This document shows, in pieces, positions 50,307 to 62,660 of a stretch of 64,000 nucleotides of DNA (its first letter is position 1; every line of letters begins with the position of its first letter). The notes under the pieces are model-generated. The model was not told the origin of the DNA. It searched no databases and was given only the letters and a program-made list of their open reading frames with translations. The stretch is from Nomia melanderi (Eukaryota > Arthropoda > Insecta > Hymenoptera > Halictidae), in NCBI RefSeq assembly GCF_051020985.1, contig NW_027475134.1, positions 3,596,001 to 3,660,000 on the forward strand, written 5' to 3'. Made by a program: the position numbers and the translations under genes.

Positions 50307-53300
50307 TAAATCAAAGTGCATTGTCTGTAGGAGGCCCTGGCGCATGAATCTGTGCAGCGGGAACGACCTCGGAACACCAGGGGCCGAGAAAACCACCGTC
50401 TCATGGGGCAGGACACTCAGGTCAGTGAAAAATCCAATATATATCTGGCGATATCTCGGGTGCTATTACAGATAGCGCAATAAATCAAAGTGCATTGTCT
50501 GTAGGAGACGCTGGCGCATGAACCTGTTCAGAGGGAACGTTCTCGGACCACCAGGGGCCGAGAAAACGACCGTCTCATGGGGCCGGACGCTCAGGGTCAG
50601 TGAAAAATCCAATATATATCTGGTGATATCTCGGGTGCTATTAGAGATAGCGAAATAAACCAAAGTGAATTATCTGCAGGAGGCCCTGGCGCATGAATCT
50701 GTGCAACGGGAACGACCTCGGACCACCAGGGGCCGAGAAAACCACAGTCTCATGGGGCCGGATACTCAGGGTCAGGGGAAAATCCAATATAGATCTGGTG
50801 ATATCTCGGGTGCTATTACAGATAGCGCAATAAATCATAGTGCATTGTCTGTAGGAGGCCCTGGCGCATGAATCTGGCCAGCGGGAACGACCTCGGACCA
50901 CCAGCGGCCGAGAAAACCACCGTCTCATGGGGCCGGACACTCAGGGTCGGGGAAAAATCCAATATATATCTGGTGATATCTCGGGTGCTATTAGAGATAG
51001 CGCAATAAAGCAAAGTGAATTGTCTGCAGGAGGTCCTGGCGCATGAATCTGTGTAGCGGGAACGATCTCGGACCATCAGGGGCCGAGACATCCACCGTCT
51101 CATGGGGCCGGACACTCAGGGTCAGGGAAAAATCCAATATATATCTGGTGATATCTCGGGTGCTATTACAGATAGCGCAATAAATCAAAGTGCATTGTCT
51201 GTAGGAGGCCCTGGCGCATGAATCTGTGCAGCGGGAACGACCTCGGACCACCAGGGGCCGAGAAAACGACAGTCTCATGGGGCGGACACTCAGGGTCAGG
51301 GGAAAATCCAGTTTATATCTGGTGATATCTCGGGTGCTATTAGAGATAGCGCAATAAACCAAAGTGAATTATCTGCAGGAGGCCCTGGCGCATGAATCTG
51401 TGCAACGGTAACGACCTCGGACCACCAGGGGTCGAAAAAGCAACAGTCTCATGGGGCCGGACACTCAGGGTCAGGGAAAAATCCAATATATATCTGGTGA
51501 TATCTCGGGTGCTATTACAGATAGCGCAATAAATCAAAGTGCATTGTCTGTAGGAGGCCCTGGCGCATGAATCTGTGCAGCGGGAACGACCTCGGACCAC
51601 CAGCGGCCGAGAAAACCACAGTCTCATGGGGCGGACACTCAGGGTCAGGGGAAAATCCAATATATATCTGGTGATATCTCGGGTGCTATTAAAGATAGCA
51701 CAATAAGCCAAAGGGAATTATCTGCAGGAGGCCCTGGCGCATGCATCTGTGCAGCGGGAACGACCTAGGACCACCAGGGGCCGAGAAAACCACCGTCTCA
51801 TGGGGCCGGACACTCAGGGTAAGGGAAAAATCCAATATATATCTGGTGATATCTCGGGTGCTATTAGAGATAGCGCAATAAATCAAAGTGCATGGTCTGT
51901 AGGAGGCCCTGGCGCATGAATCTGTGCAGCGGGAACGACCTCGGACCACCAGGGGCCGAGAAAACCACAGTCTCATGGGGCGGACACTCAGGGTCAGGGG
52001 AAAATCCAATATATATCTGGTGATATCTCGGGTGCTATTACAGATAGCGCAATAAATCAAAGTGCATCGTCTGTAGGAGGCCCTGGCGCATGAATCTGTG
52101 CAGCGGGAACGACCTCGGGCCACCAGGGGCCGAGAAAACCACAGTCTCATGGGGCCGGACTCTCAGGGTCAGGGGAAAATCAAATATATATCTGGTGATA
52201 TCTCGGGTGCTATTAGAGATAGCGCAATAAAAACCAAAGTGAATTATCTGCAGGAGGCCCTGGCGCATGCATCTGTGCAGCGGGAACGACCTCGGACCAC
52301 CAGGGGCCGAGAAAACCACCGTCTCATGGGGCTGGACACTCAGGGTGAGGGAAATATCCAATATATATCTGGTGTTATCTCGGGTGCTATTACAGATAGC
52401 GCAATAAATCAAAGTGCATTGTCTGTAGGAGGCCCTGGCGCATGAACCTGTGCAGCGGGAACGACCTCGGACCACCAGGGGCCGAGAAAACGACCGTCTC
52501 ATGGGGCCGGACGCTCAGGGTCAGTGAAAAATCCAATATATATCTGGAGATATCTAGGGTGCTATTACAGATAGCGCAATAAATCAAAGGGCATTGTCTG
52601 TAGGAGGCCCTGGCGCATGAACCTGTGCAGCGGCAACGACCTCGGACCACCAGGGGCCGAGAAAACCACAGTCTCATGGGGCCGGACACTCAGGGTCAGG
52701 GTAAAATCCAATATAGATCTGGTGATATCTCGGGTGCTATTACAGATAGCGCAATATATCAAAGTGCATTGTCTGTAGGAGGCCCTGGCGGATGAATCTG
52801 TGCAGCGGGAACGACCTCGGACCACCAGGGGCCGAGAAAACCACAGTCTCATGGGGCCGGACACTCAGTGTCAGGGGAAAATCCAGTATATATCTGGTGA
52901 TATCTCGGGTGCTATTAGAGATAGCGCAATAAACCAAAGTGAATTATCTGCAGGATGCCCTGGCGCATGAATCTGTGCAAGCGGGAACGTCCTCGGACCT
53001 CCAGGGGCCGAGACAACCACCGTCTCATGGGGCCGGACACTCAGGGTCAGGGTAAAATCCAATATATATCTGGTGATATCTCGGGTGCTATTACAGATAG
53101 CGCAATAAATCAAAGTGCATTGTCTGTAGGAGGCCCTGGCGCATGAATCTGTGCAGCGGGAACGACGTCGGACCACCAGGGGCCGAAAAAACCACAGTCT
53201 CATGGGGCCGGACCCTCATGGTCAGGGTAAAATCCAATATATATCTGGTGATATCTCGTGTGCTATTACAGATAGCGCAATAAATCAAAGTGCATTGTCT

Positions 53301-56300
53301 GTAGGAGGCCCTGACGCATGAATCTGTGCAGCGGGAACGACCTCGGACCACCAGGGGCCGAGAAAACCACAGTCTCATGGGGCCGGACACTCAGGGTCAG
53401 GGGAAAATCCAGTATATATCTGGTGATATCTCGGGTGCTATTAGAGATAGCGCAATAAACCAAAGTGAATTATCTGCAGGATGCCCTGGCGCATGAATCT
53501 GTGAAGCGGCAACGACCTCGGACCACCAGGGGCCGAGAAAACCACCGTCTCATGGGGCCGGGCACTCAGGGTCTGGGGAAAATCCAGTATATACCTGGTG
53601 ATATCTCGGGTGCTATTACAGATAGCGCAATAAATCAAAGTGCATTGTCTGTAGGAGGCCCTGGCGCATGAACCTGTGCAGCGGGAACGACCTCGGACCA
53701 CCAGGGGCCGAGAAAACGACCGTCTCATGGGGCCGGACACTCAGGGTCAGGGGAAAATCCAATATATGTCTGGTGATATCTCGGGTGCTATTACAGATAG
53801 CGCAATAAACCATAGTGAATTATCTGCAGGAGGCCCTGGCGCATGAATCTGTGCAGCGGGAACGACCTCGGACCACCAGGGGCCGAAAAAACCACAGTCT
53901 CATGGGGCCGGATCCTCAGGGTCAGGGGAAAATCCAATATAGATCTGATGATATCTCGGGTGCTATTACAGATAGCGCAATAAATCAAAGTGCATTGTCT
54001 GTAGGAGGCCCTGGCGCATGAACCTGTGCAGCGGGAACGACCTCGGACCACCAGGGGCCGAGAAAACGACCGTCTCATGGGGCCGGACGCTCAGGGTCAG
54101 TGAAAAATCCAATATATATCTGGTGATATCTCGGGTGCTATTACAGATAGCGCAATAAATCAAAGTGCATTGTCTGTAGGAGGCCCTGGCGCATGAATCT
54201 GTGCAGCGGGAACGACCTCGGACCACCAGGGGCCGAGAAAACCACAGTCTCATGGGGCCGGACACTCAGGGTCAGGGGAAAATCCAATATATATCTGGTG
54301 ATATCTCGGGTGCTATTAGAGATAGCGCAATAAACCAAAGTGAATTATCTGCAGGATGCCCAGGCGCATGAATCTGTGAAGCGGGAACGACCTCGGACCA
54401 CCAGGGGCCGAGACAACCACCGTCTCATGGGGCCGGATACTCAGGCTCAGGGGAAAATCCAATATATATCTGGTGATATCTCGGGTGCTATTACAGATAG
54501 CGCAATAAATCAAAGTGCATTGTCTGTAGGAGGCCCTGGCGCATGAATCTGTGCAGCGGGAACGACCTAGGACCACCAGGGGCCGAGACAACCACCGTCT
54601 CATGGGGCCGGACACTCAGGGTCAGGGGAATATCCAATATATATCTGGTGATATCACGGGTGCTATTACAGATAGCGCAATAAATCAAAGTGCATTGTCT
54701 GTAGGAGGCCCTGGCGCATGAATCTGTGCAGCGGGAACGACCTCGGACCACCAGGGGCCGAGAAAACCACAGTCTCATGGGGCCGGACACTCAGGGTCAG
54801 GGAAAAATCCAATATATATCTGGTGATATCTCGGGTGCTATTAGAGATAGCGCAATAAACCAAAGTGAGTTATCTGCAGGAGGCCCTGGCGCATGAATCT
54901 ATGCAACGGGAACCACCTCGGACCACCAGGGGCCGAGAAAACCACAGTCTCATGGGGCCGGACACTCAGGGTCAGGGGAAAATCCAATATATATCTGGTG
55001 ATATCTCGGGTGCTATTACAGATAGCGCTATAAATCAAAGTGCATTGTCTGTAGGAGGCCCTGGCGCATGAATCTGTGCAGCGGGAACGACCTCGGACCA
55101 CCAGGGGCCGAGAAAAGCACAGTCTCATGGGGCCGGACACTCAGGGTCAGGGTAAAATCCAATATATATCTGGTGATATCTCGGGTGCTATTAGAGATAG
55201 CGCAATAAACCAAAGTGAATTATCTGCAGGGGGCCCTGGCGCATGAATCTGTGCAGCGGGAACGACCTCGGACCACCAGGGGCCGAGAAAACGACCGTCT
55301 CATGGGGCCGGACACTCAGGGTCAGTGAAAAATCAAATATATATCTGCTGATATCTCGGGTGCTATTACAGATAGCGCAATAAATCAAAGTGCATTGTCT
55401 GTAGGAGGCCCTGGCGCATGAATCTGTGCAGCGGGAACGTCCTCGGACCTCCAGGGGCCGAGACAACCACCGTCTCATGGGGCCGGACACTCAGGGTCCG
55501 GGTAAAATCCAATATATATCTGGTGATATCTTGGGTGCTATTACAGATAGCGCAATAAATCAAAGTGCATTTTCTGTAGGAGGCCCTGGCGCATGAATCT
55601 GTGCAGCGGGAACGACCTCGGACCACCAGGGGCCGAGAAAACCACAGTCTCATGGGGCCGGACACTCAGGGTCAGGGGAAAATCCAATATATATCTGGTG
55701 ATATCTCGGGTGCTATTAGAGATAGCGCAATAAACCAAAGTGAATTATCTGCAGGATGCCCAGGCGCATGAATCTGTGAAGCGGGAACGACCTCGGACCA
55801 CCAGGGGCCGAGACAACCACCGTCTCATGGGGCCGGACACTCAGGGTCAGGGTAAAATCCAATATATATCTGGTGATATCTCGGGTGCTATTACAGATAG
55901 CGCAATAAATCAAAGTGCATTGTCTGTAGGAGGCCCTGGCGCATGAATCTGTGCAGCGGCAACGACCTCGGACCACCAGGGGCCGAGAAAACCACAGTCT
56001 CATGGGGCCGGACAATCAGGGTCAGGGGAAAATCCAGTATATATCTGGTGATATCTCGGGTGCTATTAGAGATAGCGCAATATACCAAAGTGAATTATCT
56101 GCAGGAGGCCCTGGCGCATGAATCTGTGCAGCGGGAACGACCTCGGACCACCAGGGGCCGAAAAAACCACAGTCTCATGGGGCCGGATACTCAGGGTCAG
56201 GGGAAAATCCAATATAGATCTGGTGATATCTCGGGTGCTATTACAGATAGCGCAATAAATCAAAGTGCATTGTCTGTAGGAGGCCCTGGCGCATGAATCT

Positions 56301-56898
56301 GTGCAGCGGGAACGACCTAGGACCACCAGGGGCCGAGACAACCACCGTCTCATGGGGCCGCACACTCAGGGTCAGTGAAAAATCCAATATATATCTGGTG
56401 ATATCTCGGGTGCTATTACAGATAGCGCCATAAATCAAAGTGCATTGTCTGTAGGAGGCCCTGGCGCATGAATCTGTGCAGCGGGAACGACCTCGGACCA
56501 CCAGGGGCCGAGACAACCACCGTCTCATGGGGCCGGACACTCAGGGTCAGGGGAATATCCAATATATATCTGGTGATATCACGGGTGCTATTACAGAGAG
56601 CGCAATAAATCAAAGTACATTGTCTGTAGGAGGCCCTGGCGCATGAATCTGTGCAGCGGGAACGACCTCGGACCACCAGGGTCCGAGAAAACCACAGTCT
56701 CATGGGGCCGGACACTCAGGGTCAGGGGAAAATCCAATATATATCTGGTGATATCTCGGGTGCGATTACAGATAGCGCAATAAATCAAAGTGCATTGTCT
56801 GTAGGAGGCCCTGGCGCATGAATCTGTGCAGCGGGAACGACCTCGGACCACCAGGGGCCGAGAAAACCACAGTCTCATGGGGCCGGACACTCAGGGTC
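50307..56898 (+). repeat. Shortened collinear paralogue of 22.1-32.4 kb
   Basis: Successive matches keep the same order with stepwise changing offsets: 28167 bp (50.31-51.26 kb), 25894-25896 bp (52.02-53.30 kb), 24321 bp (53.49-54.3 kb), 24146 bp (54.35-54.65 kb), 24321 bp (55.4-55.8 kb) and 24497 bp (56.05-56.90 kb). Each step is close to a whole number of monomers. The left partner is 21 monomers longer, mainly through its 10-monomer and 5-monomer tandem expansions. Three monomers here have a 1-base deletion in GGGGCGGACAC (51282, 51632, 51980), and one has a 2-base insertion (AATAAAAACC, 52230). Confidence 0.82.
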
Positions 56899-57640
56899 AG
56901 GGAAAAATCCATTATATATCTGGTGATATCTCGGGTGCTATTAGAGATAGCTCGATAAATCAAAGTGCATTGTCTGCAGGAGGCCCCGACGCATGAATCT
57001 GTGCAGCGGGAACGACCTCGGACCACCAGGGGCCGAGAAAACTACAGTCTCATGCGGCCGGACACTCAGGGTCTGGGGAAAATCCAATATATATCTGGTG
57101 ATATCTCCGGTCCTATTACAGATAGCGAAATAAATCAAAGTGCATTGTCTGTAGGAGGCCCTGGCGCATGAATCTGTGCAGCGGGAACGACCTCGGACCA
57201 CCAGAGGCCGAGGAAACCACAGTCTCATGGGGCCGGACACTCAGGGTCAGGGGAAAATCCAATATATATCTGGTGATATATCGGGTGCCATTAGAGATAG
57301 CTCGATAAATCAAAGTGCATTGTCTGCAGGAGGCCCCGACGCATGAATCTGTGCAGCGGGAACGACCTCGGACCACCAGGGGCCGAGAAAACCACAGTCT
57401 CATGGGGCCGGACACTCAGGGTCAGGGGAAAATCCAATATATATCTGGTGATATCTCGGGTGCTATTAGAGATAGCGCAATAAACCAAAGTGAATTATCT
57501 GCAGGATGCCCTGGCGCATGAATCTGTGCAGCGGGAACGACCTCGGACCACCAGGGGCCGAGAAAACCACAGTCTCATGGGGCCGGACACTCAGGGTCAG
57601 GGGAAAATCCAGTATATATCTGGTGATATCTCGGGTGCTA
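56898..57640 (+). repeat. Junction monomers with far-left relatives
   Basis: These monomers combine GAGATAGCTCGATAAATC with GGCCCCGACGCATGAATC (56950 and 57300) and the CATGCGGCCGGACACTCAGG plus TCTCCGGTCCTATTACAG form (57051). The first type otherwise occurs at 4.1-5.5 kb (with a close relative at 7.1 kb) and 57.8-61.5 kb, the second at about 0.54, 23.8 and 25.6 kb. This is where collinearity with the 22-32 kb module breaks. Confidence 0.75.
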
Positions 57641-60600
57641 TTACAGATAGCGCAATAAATCAAAGTGTATTATCTGCAGGAGGCCCTGGCGCATGAATCT
57701 GTGCAGCGGGAACGACCTCGGACCACCAGGGTCCGAGAAAAACACCGTCTCATGGGGCCGCACACTCAGGGTCAGTGAAAAATCCAATATATATCTGGTG
57801 ATATCTCGGGTGCCATTAGAGATAGCTCGATAAATCAAAGTGCATTGTCTGCAGGAGGCCCTGACGCATGAATCTGTGCAGCGGGAACGACCTCGGACCA
57901 CCAGGGGCCGAGAAAACCACAGTCTCATGGGGCCGGACACTCAGGGTCAGGGAAAAATCCAATATATATCTGGTGATATCTCGGGTGCTATTAGAGATAG
58001 CGCAATAAACCAAAGTGAGTTATCTGCAGGAGGCCCTGGCGCATGAATCTCTGCAACGGGAACCACCTCGGACCACCAGGGGCCGAGAAAACCACAGTCT
58101 CATGGGGCCGGACACTCAGGGTCAGGGGAAAATCCAATATATATCTGGTGATATCTCGGGTGCTATTACAGATAGCGCAATAAATCAAAGTGCATTGTCT
58201 GTAGGAGGCCCTGGCGCATGAACCTGTGCAGCGGGAACGACCTCGGACCACCAGGGCCCGAGAAAACGACCGTCTCATGGGGCCGGACGCTCAGGGTCAG
58301 TGAAAAATCCAATATATATCTGGTGATATCTCGGGTGCTATTACAGATAGCGCAATAAATCACAGTGAATTATCTGCAGGAGGCCCTGGCGCATGAATCT
58401 GTGCAGCGGGAACGTCCTCGGACACCCAGGGGCCGAGACAACCACCGTCTCATGGGGCCGGACACTCAGGGTCAGTGAAAAATCCAATATATATCTGGTG
58501 ATATCTCGGGTGCTTTTACAGATAGCGCAATAAATCAAAGTGCATTGTCTGTAGGAGGCCCTGGCGGATGAATCTGTGCAGCGGGAACGACCTCGGACCA
58601 CCAGGGGCCGAGAAAACCACAGTCTCATGGGGCCGGACACTCAGGGTCAGGGTAAAATCCAGTATATATCTGGTGATATCTCGGGTGCTATTACAGATAG
58701 CGCAATAAATCAAAGTGCATTCTCTGTAGGAGGCCCTGGCGCATGAATCTGTGCAGCGGGAACGACGTCGGACCACCAGGGGCCGAAAAAACCACAGTCT
58801 CATGGGGCCGGACACTCAGGGTCAGGGGAAAATCCAGTATATATCTGGTGATATCTCGGGTGCTATTACAGATAGCGCAATAAATCAAAGTGCATTGTCT
58901 GTAGGAGGCCCTGGCGCATGAATCTGTGCAGCGGGAACGACCTGGGACCACCAGGGGCCGAGAAAACCACAGTCTCATGGGGCCGGACACTCAGGGTCAG
59001 GGGAAAATCCAATATATATCTGGTGATATCTCGGGTGCTATTACAGATAGCGCAATAAATCAAAGTGTATTATCTGCAGGAGGCCCTGGCGCATGAATCT
59101 GTGCAGCGGGAACGACCTCGGACCACCAGGGTCCGAGAAAAACACCGTCTCATGGGGCCGCACACTCAGGGTCAGTGAAAAATCCAATATATATCTGGTG
59201 ATATCTCGGGTGCCATTAGAGATAGCTCGATAAATCAAAGTGCATTGTCTGCAGGAGGCCCTGACGCATGAATCTGTGCAGCGGGAACGACCTCGGACCA
59301 CCAGGGGCCGAGAAAACCACAGTCTCATGGGGCCGGACACTCAGGGTCAGGGAAAAATCCAATATATATCTGGTGATATCTCGGGAGCTATTAGAGATAG
59401 CGCAATAAACCAAAGTGAGTTATCTGCAGGAGGCCCTGGCGCATGAATCTATGCAACGGGAACCACCTCGGACCACCAGGGGCCGAGAAAACCACAGTCT
59501 CATGGGGCCGGACACTCAGGGTCAGGGGAAAATCCAATATATATATGGTGATATCTCGGGTGCTATTACAGATAGCGCAATAAATCAAAGTGCATTGTCT
59601 GTAGGAGGCCCTGGCGCATGAATCTGTGCAGCGGGAACGACCTCGGACCACCAGGGGCCTAGAAAACCACAGTCTCATGGGGCCGGACACTCAGGGTCAG
59701 GGGAAAATCCAATATATATCTGGTGATATCTCGGGTGCTATTACAGATAGCGCAATAAATCAAAGTGTATTATCTGCAGGAGGCCCTGGCGCATGAATCT
59801 GTGCAGCGGGAACGACCTCGGACCACCAGGGTCCGAGAAAAACACCGTCTCATGGGGCCGCACACTCAGGGTCAGTGAAAAATCCAATATATATCTGGTG
59901 ATATCTCGGGTGCCATTAGAGATAGCTCGATAAATCAAAGTGCATTGTCTGCAGGAGGCCCTGACGCATGAATCTGTGCAGCGGGAACGACCTCGGACCA
60001 CCAGGGGCCGAGAAAACCACAGTCTCATGGGGCCGGACACTCAGGGTCAGGGAAAAATCCAATGTATATCTGGTGATATCTCGGGTGCTATTAGAGATAG
60101 CGCAATAAACCAAAGTGAGTTATCTGCAGGAGGCCCTGGCGCATGAATCTATGCAACGGGAACCACCTCGGACCACCAGGGGCCGAGAAAACCACAGTCT
60201 CAGGGGGCCGGACACTCAGGGTCAGGGGAAAATCCAATATATATCTGGTGATATCTCGGGTGCTATTACAGATAGCGCAATAAATCAAAGTGCATTGTCT
60301 GTAGGAGGCCCTGGCGCATGAACCTGTGCAGCGGGAACGACCTCGGACCACCAGGGCCCGAGAAAACGACCGTCTCATGGGGCCGGACGCTCAGGGTCAG
60401 TGAAAAATCCAATATATATCTGGTGATATCTCGGCTGCTATTACAGATAGCGCAATAAATCACAGTGAATTATCTGCAGGAGGCCCTGGCGCATGAATCT
60501 GTGCAGCGGGAACGTCCTCGGACCCCCAGGGGCCGAGACAACCACCGTCTCACGGGGCCGGACACTCAGGGTCAGTGAAAAATCCAGTATATATCTGGTG

Positions 60601-62660
60601 ATATCTCGGGTGCTATTACAGATAGCGCAATAAATCAAAGTGCATTGTCTGTAGGAGGCCCTGGCGGATGAATCTGTGCAGCGGGAACGACCTCGGACCA
60701 CCAGGGGCCGAGAAAACCACAGTCTCATGGGGCCGGACACTCAGGGTCAGGGGAAAATCCAGTATATATCTGGTGATATCTCGGGTGCTATTAGAGATAG
60801 CGCAATAAACCAAAGTGAATTATCTGCAGGATGCCCTGGCGCATGAATCTGTGCAAGCGGGAACGTCCTCGAACCTCCTGGGGCCGAGACAACCACCGTC
60901 TCATGGGGCCGGACACTCAGGGTCAGGGTAAAATCCAATATATATCTGGTGATATCTCGGGTGCTATTACAGATAGCGCAATAAATCAAAGTGCATTCTC
61001 TGTAGGAGGCCCTGGCGCATGAATCTGTGCAGCGGGAACGACGTCGGACCACCAGGGGCCGAAAAAACCACAGTCTCATGGGGCCGGACACTCAGGGTCA
61101 GGGGAAAATCCAGTATATATCTGGTGATATCTCGGGTGCTATTACAGATAGCGCAATAAATCAAAGTGCATTGTCTGTAGGAGGCCCTGGCGCATGAATC
61201 TGTGCAGCGGGAACGACCTCGGACCACCAGGGGCCGAGAAAACCACAGTCTCATGGGGCCGGACTCTCAGGGTCAGGGGAAAATCCAATATATATCTGGT
61301 GATATCTCGGGTGCTATTACAGATAGCGCAATAAATCAAAGTGTATTATCTGCAGGAGGCCCTGGCGCATGAATCTGTGCAGCGGGAACGACCTCGGACC
61401 ACCAGGGTCCGAGAAAAACACCGTCTCATGGGGCCGCACACTCAGGGTCAGTGAAAAATCCAATATATATCTGGTGATATCTCGGGTGCCATTAGAGATA
61501 GCTCGATAAATCAAAGTGCATTGTCTGCAGGAGGCCCTGACGCATGAATCTGTGCAGCGGGAACGACCTCGGACCACCAGGGGCCGAGAAAACCACAGTC
61601 TCATGGGGCCGGACACTCAGGGTCAGGGAAAAATCCAATATATATCTGGTGATATCTCGGGTGCTATTAGAGATAGCGCAATAAACCAAAGTGAGTTATC
61701 TGCAGGAGGCCCTGGCGCATGAATCTATGCAACGGGAACCACCTCGGACCACCAGGGGCCGAGAAAACCACAGTCTCATGGGGCCGGACACTCAGGGTCA
61801 GGGGAAAATCCAATATATATCTGGTGATATCTCGGGTGCTGTTACAGATAGCGCAATAAATCAAAGTGCATTGTCTGTAGGAGGCCCTGGCGCATGAACC
61901 TGTGCAGCGGGAACGACCTCGGACCACCAGGGCCCGAGAAAACGACCGTCTCATGGGGCCGGACGCTCAGGGTCAGTGAAAAATCCAATATATATCTGGT
62001 GATATCTCGGGTGCTATTACAGATAGCGCAATAAATCACAGTGAATTATCTGCAGGAGGCCCTGGCGCATGAATCTGTGCAGCGGGAACGTCCTCGGACC
62101 CCCAGGGGCCGAGACAACCACCGTCTCATGGGGCCGGACACTCAGGGTCAGTGAATAATCCAATATATATCTGGTGATATCTCGGGTGCTATTACAGATA
62201 GCGCAATAAATCAAAGTGCATTGTCTGTAGGAGGCCCTGGCGGATGAATCTGTGCAGCGGGAACGACCTCGGACCACCAGGGGCCGAGAAAACCACAGTC
62301 TCATGGGGCCGGACACTCAGGGTCAGGGGAAAATCCAGTATATATCTGGTGATATCGCGCGTGCTATTAGAGATAGCGCAATAAACCAAAGTGAATTATC
62401 TGCAGGATGCCCTGGCGCATGAATCTGTGCAAGCGGGAACGTCCTCGAACCTCCTGGGGCCGAGACAACCACCGTCTCATGGGGCCGGACACTCAGGGTC
62501 AGGGTAAAATCCAATATATATCTGGTGATATCTCGGGTGCTATTACAGATAGCGCAATAAATCAAAGTGCATTCTCTGTAGGAGGCCCTGGCGCATGAAT
62601 CTGTGCAGCGGGAACGACGTCGGACCACCAGGGGCCGAAAAAACCACAGTCTCATGGGGC
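57640..62660 (+). repeat. Variable-length higher-order repeat (8, 4, 9 and 9 monomers)
   Basis: Units begin near 57641, 59041, 59741 and 61317, so successive lengths are 1400, 700 and 1576 bp. Each starts with the same four monomers: GTGTATTATCTGCAGG, then GGGTCCGAGAAAAACACCG with GGCCGCACACTCAGGG, then GCCATTAGAGATAGCTCG, then GTGAGTTATCTGCAGG with GCAACGGGAACCACC. The 4-monomer unit is that core alone; the longer units add a variable tail. The last two units match at 1576 bp through about 62656, including a shared 1-base insertion (GTGCAAGCGGGAACG at 60855 and 62431). Confidence 0.88.

Noticed and set aside
52038..52502. Longest open frame (154 residues, minus strand)
   Set aside because: It is long only because a 2-base insertion near 52230 keeps the frame open across nearly three monomers. 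The content is the same repeat translation with no domain. Similar 123-144 residue frames at 25096, 41369, 45743, 50991 and 51340 have the same origin.
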